Source: Ruminococcus sp. (GTDB lineage Bacteria; Bacillota; Clostridia; Oscillospirales; Ruminococcaceae). From it: a stretch of DNA of 6,413 nt. The DNA is taken from positions 1 to 6,413 of the forward strand of contig DNLQ01000026.1 in NCBI GenBank assembly GCA_003488415.1. The letters run 5' to 3'. The position numbers and the translations under genes are program-made. The notes below the pieces were generated by a model. The model made no database searches. It was not told the DNA's origin and saw only the letters and a list, made by a program, of their open reading frames with translations. Positions 1 through 5,215 of the stretch are shown in pieces (positions within the stretch are counted from its first letter, which is position 1; every line of letters starts with the position of its first letter).

Positions 1-525
1 CATAAGCACCAGGTCGCAGTTGCCCTTGTCGAACTCCACTCCCACGGGCCCTGTGTACCCTGCGGCATACTCGCTCTTTACCTGATCCTCAAGTGCGCCG
101 CCTATTATCTCGTATACACCGTCAAACTGCTCCGGCATCGGTGAGGACGTGTCTCCCTTGCGGCTGAGCACAAGAAGTGTCTCGTCATCAATATCCGGAT
201 ACTTTCCTGTTATGGTAAGGGTGTCATTTTCAAGCCTGCTGCCCTCCGGCGCTATCTCGATGCCGTCCAGCAGGAGAGTGCCGTCCATGAGGTAGTACAT
301 GAACTCTGAAAGATCACGGTGTATGCTTACGCTTCCCTGCTCTGTAACACTTGCTGTATATTCGTAATTAGTCCATGTGCCCACAAGTGAACCGTCGGGA
401 TAGTTGTGCTTCTCACGAGGATTTTTTCCGTTCCTCCGGCGTGCCGGGCCTCCGCATCCGACGGCTGTACAGAGCATAGCTCCGGCGATGACTGCTGCCG
501 CAGCTCTCAATATGCTACTTTTCAT
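1..525 (-). CDS. Putative lipoprotein, paralogue of its upstream neighbour (3' end outside window)
   Basis: I read 175 codons with no stop before the window edge, so the C-terminus is missing. The N-terminus is a lipoprotein signal: M-K-S-S start, a hydrophobic Ala-rich stretch at about residues 5-23, then AVGC with Cys24 as the likely lipidated residue. The -3 Ala makes this a weaker lipobox than the neighbour's. After a basic linker (about 27-40) the mature part opens with LVGTW (47-51), and further on has LLVLSRKG (117-124) and a YEIIGG motif. These match LIGTW, LLALRRKG and YDLVGG in the same order in the upstream gene. The start ATG is 11 nt from the neighbour's TGA, and the ribosome site GGAGG (532-536) abuts that stop, so the two genes are co-transcribed and probably translationally coupled. 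It is probably anchored to the outer face of the membrane. I do not recognise the family and propose no biochemical function. Confidence 0.85.
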   Translation of the reverse strand, partial: MKSSILRAAAAVIAGAMLCTAVGCGGPARRRNGKNPREKHNYPDGSLVGTWTNYEYTASVTEQGSVSIHRDLSEFMYYLMDGTLLLDGIEIAPEGSRLENDTLTITGKYPDIDDETLLVLSRKGDTSSPMPEQFDGVYEIIGGALEDQVKSEYAAGYTGPVGVEFDKGNCDLVLM

Positions 526-536
526 TTTCTTCCTCC

Positions 537-1295
537 TCAGTCAGCTCTTTTAAGCACCTCACGGTGAGGCTCGGAATCGTCCTCGTCTCCGGCAACATCT
601 CCCATATATGTCAGGGTAAGCTCGTCACCGGCGATCTCGTACTTATAGCTTACGGAATCAGCATTCTGGTCAATGAAAGCCATATTCTCACTGAACATAT
701 CAAGCTGCCCTTCACTGACCTCGTAATCGCAGTAATCAACTGCGGTAAAGATAAATTTTTCTCCGTCGATCTTAACGTCAAGATCCAGCTTGGAAGGATC
801 TATGAACAGACTGTCGGCTATGATGTTGATGTAGTCACCGCCCACAAGGTCGTATTCTCCGTTGTAGGTCTCCTTTACAGCCTCTCCCTTGCGGCGGAGA
901 GCCAGAAGCTCAACGTCCCCGCCGGCTCCGCTGCTCTCCTCTTCTGTTCCGCCGTCACTATTGCTGCTGCCGTCGTCATGGATGATAACGTTCAGCTCTG
1001 TGCCGTTGTAGGAAATGCTGTCGTCCGGAACGATATCGTCGGACAGGTAGAGGTGCTTGCTGCTGTCGAAATGCAGGAAGGAAGAAAAGTCCATTACAAG
1101 TGAGATCTTCCTGTCGTCCTGGAAGCGATAGCCGGTGAATTCTCCCATCCATGTTCCTATAAGCTCCTGATCCAGGGGAGCTGTGCTCACTCTCCTGCTG
1201 CTCGCCGGCTGACTGCTGTTCTGTGCCGCACTGCATGAAGAAAGGGTGCCGGCTAATACAGCGCATACCGTCATGACTGCTGTTATTTTTCTCAT
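537..1295 (-). CDS. Putative lipoprotein of unknown function
   Basis: A complete 252-residue protein. Residues 1-20 form a signal peptide ending in a classical lipobox LSSC, with Cys21 the predicted lipidation site. A Ser/Gln-rich linker follows (22-40). The mature domain opens with LIGTW (45-49) and contains alternating hydrophobic, beta-like segments, LLALRRKG (130-137), YDLVGG, and a C-terminal ELTLTYMGD stretch. It is acidic overall. A Ser/Gly/Asp/Glu-rich insert at about 107-127 is largely missing from the paralogue downstream and is probably a disordered loop. The start is fixed by GGAGGT (1303-1308) 7 nt before the ATG and by the promoter 130 nt further up. The GTW opening in a small beta-rich lipoprotein recalls lipocalin-like domains, but I cannot assign a family. 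It is the first gene of a two-gene (or longer) operon running out of the window. Confidence 0.88.
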   Translation of the reverse strand: MRKITAVMTVCAVLAGTLSSCSAAQNSSQPASSRRVSTAPLDQELIGTWMGEFTGYRFQDDRKISLVMDFSSFLHFDSSKHLYLSDDIVPDDSISYNGTELNVIIHDDGSSNSDGGTEEESSGAGGDVELLALRRKGEAVKETYNGEYDLVGGDYINIIADSLFIDPSKLDLDVKIDGEKFIFTAVDYCDYEVSEGQLDMFSENMAFIDQNADSVSYKYEIAGDELTLTYMGDVAGDEDDSEPHREVLKRAD

Positions 1296-1424
1296 ATCAT
1301 TTACCTCCGCAGGGGGATTTTTTTATGTCTGAACGCCGCTGCCCGATGATGCAGACCGGAGCTTCTCCGCTCTGCATTGCAGTATCACAGCTGTCCCTCC
1401 GGACAGCGGCGCAGGATAGTCGTA
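1296..1424 (-). promoter_or_regulatory. Structured 5' leader of the lipoprotein operon
   Basis: About 130 nt lie between the predicted transcription start (about 1424) and the first lipoprotein ATG. In the minus-strand RNA I see hairpin A, GCTGTCC-ggag-GGACAGC (1390-1407), a perfect 7-bp stem. Hairpin B spans 1349-1377, with an outer ATGCAGA/TCTGCAT stem, one G/G mismatch, and an inner CGGAG/CTCCG stem around AAG. A long-range 8-bp stem pairs CGCCGCTG (1404-1411) with CAGCGGCG (1334-1341), enclosing hairpin B. The long-range stem uses bases 1404-1407 that hairpin A also needs, so they exclude each other. A run of A then CCCCCT precedes the ribosome site at 1303-1308. I do not recognise a known riboswitch class. 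A regulatory role is inferred from the folding alone. Confidence 0.45.
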
Positions 1425-1430
1425 CATATT

Positions 1431-1459
1431 ATTATACCACTTATCACGCCGATTTTCAA
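1431..1459 (-). promoter_or_regulatory. Sigma-A type promoter of the lipoprotein operon
   Basis: On the minus strand, -35 TTGAAA (1454-1459) and a perfect -10 TATAAT (1431-1436) are separated by the ideal 17 bp. Transcription would begin near 1424. The bases before the -10 (GTGG) and the A after it also occur at the promoter of the kinase-like gene at 5145-5172. Confidence 0.8.
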
Positions 1460-1540
1460 TAGCACAGTCATAAAACAAAAACGCCTGTAAGCAGGGGATT
1501 TTGTGAATATTTGCGGAATCGTCCGGAATGTAAGTACATA

Positions 1541-1573
1541 CTAACATTTGTTCCGTTTCCAGAGGCTAACATT
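1541..1573 (+). repeat. Direct repeat CTAACATT upstream of the rnhA promoter
   Basis: CTAACATT occurs at 1541-1548 and again at 1566-1573, a 25-bp period. The second copy also forms an inverted pair with GGAATGT (1525-1531) through ACATTCC (1569-1575). The copies sit about 45 and 70 bp before the expected transcription start of the rnhA-isc operon, where an activator could act on a promoter lacking a good -35. These are short repeats and could be chance. Apart from them and the lipoprotein promoter, the 345-bp gap 1296-1640 shows no gene I can support. Confidence 0.25.
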
Positions 1574-1598
1574 CCTACTATTTTCCTGGGCGATAGGT

Positions 1599-1604
1599 TA
1601 TAAT
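1599..1604 (+). promoter_or_regulatory. -10 element of the rnhA-isc operon promoter
   Basis: A perfect TATAAT lies 28 bp before the GTG of rnhA. No hexamer 15-19 bp upstream resembles TTGACA (TACTAT at 17 bp), and there is no extended TG motif. If real, the promoter is intrinsically weak or activator-dependent. Transcription would start near 1611, downstream of the far-upstream TTG at 1548, which argues against a longer RnhA. Confidence 0.5.
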
Positions 1605-1631
1605 AAAATCTGGAATAATGTGCCGGAAGGA

Positions 1632-2090
1632 GTGGACACTATAAAAACTGTAGAGCTTTTCACAGACGGTGCGTGCAGCGGCAATCCCGGGCCGGGCGGG
1701 TACGGGATCGTACTCAGGTACGGGAAGAATGAAAAGGAGATCTCCGGCGGAGAGGCTGAGACCACTAACAACCGCATGGAGCTTACCGCTGTCATTGTGG
1801 GACTGTCTGCACTGAAAGAACCCTGCAATGTGCTGCTCACCACCGACAGCCGCTATGTGGCAGATGCTGTTACAAAGGGATGGGTGTACGGCTGGAAGGC
1901 AAGAGGCTGGGTAAAGGCTGACAAAAAGCCTGCGCTGAACTCTGACCTGTGGGAGAAGCTGCTCCCGCTGCTGGAGACTCACAATGTTACTATCAACTGG
2001 GTAAGAGGTCATGCAGGTCATCCCGAAAACGAGCGCTGCGACCGCCTTGCCGTGGCACAGAGGGACAAGTATTCGTCCTCCGCACACTGA
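1632..2090 (+). CDS. rnhA: Ribonuclease HI
   Basis: RNase HI cleaves the RNA strand of RNA-DNA hybrids in the cytoplasm (R-loops, primers). Numbered from the GTG, it has 152 residues against 155 in E. coli. It shows the opening strand VELFTDGACSGNPGPGGYG with catalytic Asp12, Glu50 in NNRMEL, Asp72 in TTDSRYV, His127 in RGHAGHPENE, and Asp137 in CDRLA. All four metal-binding carboxylates and the flexible-loop His are therefore present, together with the Trp-rich basic handle (about 83-98). The start is uncertain. GTG 1632 is the nearest standard codon but overlaps the ribosome site AAGGAG (1627-1632). ATA 1641 is 8 nt beyond that site and exactly where relatives begin (M-K-T-V-E). TTG 1548 would add 28 residues, but has no ribosome site and lies before the -10 box. 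It is the first gene of the operon, with iscS starting 27 nt after its stop. Confidence 0.93.
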   Translation: MDTIKTVELFTDGACSGNPGPGGYGIVLRYGKNEKEISGGEAETTNNRMELTAVIVGLSALKEPCNVLLTTDSRYVADAVTKGWVYGWKARGWVKADKKPALNSDLWEKLLPLLETHNVTINWVRGHAGHPENERCDRLAVAQRDKYSSSAH

Positions 2091-2097
2091 GTGCGGA
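2079..2097 (+). other. Hairpin with the rnhA stop codon in its loop
   Basis: A perfect 7-bp stem, TCCGCAC (2079-2085) with GTGCGGA (2091-2097), has the loop ACTGA, which contains the TGA stop of rnhA. No T-run follows, so it is not a terminator. The iscS ribosome site starts 8 nt after it. It could influence mRNA processing or separate the expression of the two genes. No function is shown. Confidence 0.35.
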
Positions 2098-2117
2098 AAG
2101 ATATGGAGGTATCACCA

Positions 2118-3308
2118 ATGGAAAAAAGATTCATATACGCAGACAACGCTGCAACAACTCCCGTTTCAGAGGAAGTACTGAACGCAATGCTGCCGCATTT
2201 CCGGACTGATTTCGGCAACCCCTCCAGCATATACAAGCTGGGACGTGACGCTCAGCGTGACGTTGAGACCGCCCGTGAAAAGGCTGCAAAGGCTCTGGGT
2301 GCCGATCCTGCCGAGATATTCTTTACAAGCTGCGGCTCGGAATCCGATAACTGGGCTATAAAGGGTACTGCCGAAAGAATGGCAAGAAGGGGAAAGAAGC
2401 ATATCATCACTTCGGTATTCGAGCATCACGCTGTGCTCCATACCTGTGAGTACCTGGAAAAGCAGGGGTATGAGGTCACTTATATCCCCGTAAGCGACAA
2501 GGGTTTAATTGATCCCGAGGACATCCGCAAAGCTATCCGTGAGGATACTGCTTTAGTTACCATAATGTACGCCAACAACGAGATAGGCACTATCCAGCCC
2601 ATTGAGGAAATCGCTGCGATATGCCACGAAAAGGGCGTCCTCTTCCACACCGATGCGGTACAGGCTGTAGGTCACGTTGAGATCGACGTTAAGAAACAGG
2701 GCATTGATATGCTCTCGCTGTCAGGTCACAAGATCCACGCTCAGAAGGGTGTCGGTATACTGTATGTCAAGAAGGGCATCGTCCTCCCCAACCTTATCCA
2801 CGGCGGCGGTCAGGAGAGATCAAGACGTGCCGGCACAGAGAACGTTCCGGCTATAGTAGGACTCGGCGTGGCTATCGAAGCTGCAACAAAGAATATCGCT
2901 GAGAAGGCTGCTGTCATCACTCCCAGAAGAAACAGGATAATAGACGGTCTGCTTAAAATACCCTACACCCGTCTTAACGGCGACAGGGACAAGCGCCTTC
3001 CCGGAAACCTCAATATCTCCTTTGAGGGACTTGAGGGAGAGTCTCTGCTGCTGATGCTGGATATGAACGGCATCTGCGCTTCATCAGGCTCTGCCTGCAC
3101 CTCCGGCTCACTTGATCCCTCACACGTTCTCCTCTCCATCGGACTGAAGCACGAAGTGGCTCACGGCTCACTGAGAATGTCCATTGAGGAGGATGTCACC
3201 GACGAGGACGTTGACTACATCCTTGAGACCGTGCCGAAGGTAGTGGACAGACTGCGTGCAATGTCTCCGGTATGGGAGAAGATGATGAAAGGCGAGAAGT
3301 ACGAATAA
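2118..3308 (+). CDS. iscS: Cysteine desulfurase, IscS/NifS type
   Basis: This PLP enzyme converts cysteine to alanine and holds the released sulfur as a persulfide for delivery to IscU and other acceptors. It has 396 residues; E. coli IscS has 404. Visible landmarks are YADNAATTPV near the N-terminus, the FGNPSS segment, His103 in the EHHAVL motif over the PLP ring, YANNEIGT, HTDAVQ with Asp179 and Gln182, the PLP Schiff-base Lys205 in SGHKIHAQKG, RAGTENV, and the active-site Cys327 in SSGSACTSG. Key residues sit one position before their E. coli IscS counterparts, which places it in the long-loop IscS/NifS class rather than the SufS class. The start is ATG 2118, with GGAGGT (2105-2110) 7 nt before it. 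An in-frame GTG at 2091 would add nine residues but lies inside a hairpin without a ribosome site. It is followed by the EF-Tu-like gene and iscU in the same operon. Confidence 0.95.
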   Translation: MEKRFIYADNAATTPVSEEVLNAMLPHFRTDFGNPSSIYKLGRDAQRDVETAREKAAKALGADPAEIFFTSCGSESDNWAIKGTAERMARRGKKHIITSVFEHHAVLHTCEYLEKQGYEVTYIPVSDKGLIDPEDIRKAIREDTALVTIMYANNEIGTIQPIEEIAAICHEKGVLFHTDAVQAVGHVEIDVKKQGIDMLSLSGHKIHAQKGVGILYVKKGIVLPNLIHGGGQERSRRAGTENVPAIVGLGVAIEAATKNIAEKAAVITPRRNRIIDGLLKIPYTRLNGDRDKRLPGNLNISFEGLEGESLLLMLDMNGICASSGSACTSGSLDPSHVLLSIGLKHEVAHGSLRMSIEEDVTDEDVDYILETVPKVVDRLRAMSPVWEKMMKGEKYE

Positions 3309-3339
3309 TAAACGTACCGCTATGTAAGGAGTGAACGCT

Positions 3340-3744
3340 GTGGGATTACTGGACAAGCTGCTGGGCAGGGAAAATGATGAAGATGGACTGCTCACCGATG
3401 ACGAAAAGGAACTGAGAGAATACGAGGAGACTGAATACGCTCCCACCTCCCGTGTGGAGGATTCCTCACACGCAGAGTTCATAGTGGAGGACTCCTTCCC
3501 TATGGGCTCCGATGCTGCTGTGGCAGCAGGTACAGTCACTGCCGGCACCTTCCATGTGGGAGATAAGGTGGTGATAGAATCCAGCATCACCGGAAATACT
3601 ATCACCTCCGTAATAACCGGGATAGAGCAGTACCGGAAAATATGCAGAAGCGTATCCGAGGGCGATACAGCAGGACTGAAGTTCCAGGGACTCGCCCGTA
3701 AGGATCTTAAAAGAAACGATATCATAAAGAAAGCAAGCGAATAA
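3340..3744 (+). CDS. Orphan EF-Tu domain-2-like beta-barrel protein
   Basis: A 134-residue soluble protein lying between iscS and iscU. Residues 1-10 (MGLLDKLLGR) look like a short amphipathic helix, and about 11-46 are an acidic, probably flexible linker (TDDEKELREYEETEY). From about 46 to the end it follows the beta-barrel domain 2 of EF-Tu/IF2-family factors: EFIVEDSFPMG, then AAGTVTAGTFHVGDKVVI, ITGIEQYRK, SEGDTAGLKFQGL and KDLKRNDIIKK. These correspond to the EF-Tu pattern of VEDVF, GTV.TGRVERG...VGDEVEI, TGVEMFRK, GDNVGL.LRG and ..I.RGQVL. There is no GTPase domain or P-loop and no cysteine cluster, so it cannot be a translation factor by itself. The start is GTG 3340, 8 nt after AAGGAG (3326-3331). 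GTG 3331 overlaps that site. The iscU ribosome site overlaps its stop, implying coupled expression. A role as an adaptor or nucleic-acid/protein binder linked to Fe-S assembly is inference from context only. Confidence 0.85.
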   Translation: MGLLDKLLGRENDEDGLLTDDEKELREYEETEYAPTSRVEDSSHAEFIVEDSFPMGSDAAVAAGTVTAGTFHVGDKVVIESSITGNTITSVITGIEQYRKICRSVSEGDTAGLKFQGLARKDLKRNDIIKKASE

Positions 3745-3757
3745 GGAGAGATCATAT

Positions 3758-4174
3758 ATGATGTACAGTGAAAAGGTTCTTGACCATTTTTCAAACCCCA
3801 GAAACGTAGGAGAGATCGAAGACGCAGACGGTGTCGGAGAGATCGGAAATGCCAAGTGCGGAGACATAATGAAGATGTATCTGAAAATTGACGGCGGCAT
3901 CATCACCGATGCAAAGTTCAAGACCTTCGGCTGCGGTGCTGCCGTGGCTACTTCCTCAATGGCTACCGAGCTTATCAAGGGCAAGTCGATAGACGACGCT
4001 CTGAAGCTGACAAATCAGGCTGTTGTGGAGGCTCTTGACGGTCTTCCGGCAGTAAAGATACACTGCTCGGTACTTGCAGAGCAGGCTGTCCGTTCAGCAC
4101 TCTCTGACTACTACACCCGTCAGGGCATAGATCCCCTCCCCATCGTAGGAGAGATACACGAACCAGAAGAATAA
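3758..4174 (+). CDS. iscU: Fe-S cluster assembly scaffold, IscU / NifU N-terminal type
   Basis: IscU accepts sulfur from IscS plus iron, builds a [2Fe-2S] cluster and hands it to apo-proteins. It has 138 residues (E. coli IscU 128). It opens with YSEKVLDHFSNPRNVGE, then has the three ligand cysteines: Cys34 in KCGD with the adjacent Asp36, Cys59 in FGCGAAVATSS, and Cys103 in KIHCSVLAEQA. LPAVK (96-100) stands where the HscA chaperone-binding LPPVK lies in E. coli, one residue changed. No hscA or hscB is present here. The C-terminal tail (about 117-138, DPLPIVGEIHEPEE) is acidic and slightly longer than usual. There is no fused Nfu or ferredoxin domain, so it is not full-length NifU. The start is ATG 3758, with AAGGAG (3743-3748) overlapping the previous stop. 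The adjacent ATG 3761 is possible. It is the last gene of the operon. Confidence 0.95.
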   Translation: MMYSEKVLDHFSNPRNVGEIEDADGVGEIGNAKCGDIMKMYLKIDGGIITDAKFKTFGCGAAVATSSMATELIKGKSIDDALKLTNQAVVEALDGLPAVKIHCSVLAEQAVRSALSDYYTRQGIDPLPIVGEIHEPEE

Positions 4175-4212
4175 AACAAACGCCCCTCCCGGTGCCTTTC
4201 CCGGGAGGGGCG
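4170..4212 (-). terminator. Strong intrinsic terminator in the convergent gap
   Basis: A perfect 12-bp GC-rich stem, CGCCCCTCCCGG (4181-4192) with CCGGGAGGGGCG (4201-4212), has an 8-nt loop. On the minus strand it is followed by TTTGTTTTATT, a good U-tract, so it terminates the kinase-like gene. On the plus strand the stem begins 7 nt after the iscU stop but is followed by CTGTAATAAAG with no U-run. It may still slow or block that transcript, or protect its 3' end. Confidence 0.82.
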
Positions 4213-4345
4213 CTGTAATAAAGAAGAGAGATATGTTTCCGGGCATTCGGACAGCCTCCGTATTACAGAAGCATCCGGACACCCGAAAATCCCGTCCGGG
4301 AACACTTGCCTTTGTGTCCCCGGAGGAAGATCTGATGAACTGCGG
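4213..4345. repeat. Repeat-rich 3' spacer between terminator and kinase-like gene
   Basis: I see no gene here. There is an 8-bp inverted repeat, CTGTAATA (4213-4220) with TATTACAG (4261-4268). A 14-bp imperfect direct repeat pairs GCATTCGGACAGCC (4243-4256) with GCATCCGGACACCC (4271-4284), 12 of 14 identical. Two alternative hairpins compete: CCGGAC/GTCCGG (4275-4280 with 4294-4299) and CCGGG-a-ACAC/GTGT-c-CCCGG (4296-4305 with 4314-4323). It would form the 3' UTR of the minus-strand transcript. The function is unknown. Confidence 0.4.
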
Positions 4346-4969
4346 TCACTCAGTGAACCGCTTATTATAATCGTTGAATGCCTTTACGATGATCTCTGCA
4401 CAGGTCTCATCGCCCAGCTCAGCGCTGTTGAGACAAAGACAGTACTGCTCCTTGTCCTGCCAGCTCCTGCCGGTATTCACATTGAAAAAGGTCTCACGGC
4501 GCTTGTCTGCCTTCTTCATTATGCTCTCCGCCTTGTTCTCAGCTATGCCGTATTCCTCAATAGCTCTCTTTATACGAGCCTCCTTTGACGAATAGATGTA
4601 TATGCTGAAACAGCCCTTTTCTTCAAGTATATAGCTTCCGCAGCGCCCTACGAGAACGAAGCTCTTTTCAGTCTCTGCAAGCTCTGTGATTATATTGCTC
4701 TCCATGATGAATACCCTGTCCGAAAGCGGAAGGCTGTCCTCCATGGAGCGCCCTGTATTGGATGAAAGCAGCAGTGAGTACAGGAAACTGGTGGGAACGC
4801 TCTCCTCTGCCGATTCCAGATGTTCTGCGGATATGCCGCATCTGTCTGCCGTCATTTCAAGTATCTGTCTGTTGAAGAACTTCACGCCGAGTTTCTCTGC
4901 CGCCAGTTTGCCTATATAGCTGCCTCCGCTGCCGTACTGTCTCTCGATCGTGATTATCGGTTTTTTCAT
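4346..4969 (-). CDS. Cytidylate kinase-like family protein
   Basis: A 207-residue cytosolic protein matching the cytidylate-kinase-like family common in Clostridia, which is distinct from canonical Cmk. It starts ITIERQYGSGGSYIGK (6-21), a nucleotide-binding loop at the first strand, then LAAEKLGVKFFNRQIL. A second family block FVLVGRCGSYIL is followed by IYIYSSKEARIKRAIEEYGI, and the C-terminal part carries KKADKRRETFFNVNTGRSW and YCLCLNSAELGDE, the Tyr/Trp-rich block usual in this family. The fold is that of a P-loop NMP kinase, but the substrate of this family is not established to my knowledge. CMP phosphorylation is therefore only suggested by name. The start ATG 4969 has a G-rich ribosome site (4978-4983) 8 nt upstream. 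It is a single-gene unit with its own promoter and terminator, convergent with iscU. Confidence 0.85.
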   Translation of the reverse strand: MKKPIITIERQYGSGGSYIGKLAAEKLGVKFFNRQILEMTADRCGISAEHLESAEESVPTSFLYSLLLSSNTGRSMEDSLPLSDRVFIMESNIITELAETEKSFVLVGRCGSYILEEKGCFSIYIYSSKEARIKRAIEEYGIAENKAESIMKKADKRRETFFNVNTGRSWQDKEQYCLCLNSAELGDETCAEIIVKAFNDYNKRFTE

Positions 4970-5138
4970 TGGATTATCCCCCTTTGTTTTCTTGCGGTCC
5001 GGTCAGGATCAGTGCTGTGACTTCCGGTAAATCCTGTTTGGATGTCTGCTTCCGGGAGGCTTCCGCATAGCAGGCTGATGATAATGACCGCCGGTGCAGT
5101 CCTTATGACTGCATACAGTATTACATATCTGTTTCTGT
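4970..5138 (-). promoter_or_regulatory. Long 5' leader of the kinase-like gene
   Basis: About 169 nt separate the predicted transcription start (about 5138) from the ATG, with no open reading frame of note. It contains ACTG-TATG-CAGT (5109-5120) as a small hairpin and a 7-bp direct repeat GCTTCCG (5048-5054 and 5059-5065, plus-strand reading). I recognise no riboswitch class, and no strong hairpin with a U-run that would indicate attenuation. Confidence 0.3.
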
Positions 5139-5144
5139 ATTTCT

Positions 5145-5172
5145 ATTATACCACATTTTGCACATATTTCAA
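5145..5172 (-). promoter_or_regulatory. Sigma-A type promoter of the kinase-like gene
   Basis: On the minus strand, -35 TTGAAA (5167-5172) and -10 TATAAT (5145-5150) are separated by 16 bp. The core matches the lipoprotein promoter, including GTGG before and A after the -10. Confidence 0.72.
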
Positions 5173-5215
5173 GCCGTTACCAACAAAAAAATATCGCTGA
5201 TGTCGTATTTCTGCT

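Noticed and set aside
564..1103. 179-residue plus-strand frame opposite the lipoprotein gene
   Set aside because: It is a shadow of a gene with a signal peptide, ribosome site and promoter on the other strand. It has no family motif.
1473..1503. Possible minus-strand terminator CCTG-ctta-CAGG followed by a T-run
   Set aside because: The stem is only 4 bp and there is no minus-strand gene immediately upstream that would need it.
1309..1503. Repeated GCAGGGG(G)ATTTT on both sides of the lipoprotein promoter (1309-1319 and 1491-1501)
   Set aside because: It is a low-complexity G/T run, and one copy is adjacent to the ribosome site. It is too short to separate from chance.
1323..1547. 74-residue minus-strand reading frame
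   Set aside because: It runs through the lipoprotein promoter and the structured leader, has no good ribosome site and no recognisable motif.
1548..1631. N-terminal extension of RnhA from TTG 1548
   Set aside because: No ribosome site precedes it, it lies upstream of the -10 box TATAAT at 1599-1604, and the added residues do not match RNase HI.
2091..2117. GTG 2091 as the iscS start
   Set aside because: It sits in the stem of a hairpin without a ribosome site, while ATG 2118 has GGAGGT at 7 nt and the usual family N-terminus.
4094..4305. Two overlapping minus-strand reading frames of 61-62 residues
   Set aside because: Both read through the 12-bp terminator stem and overlap the iscU end. 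They have no ribosome site.
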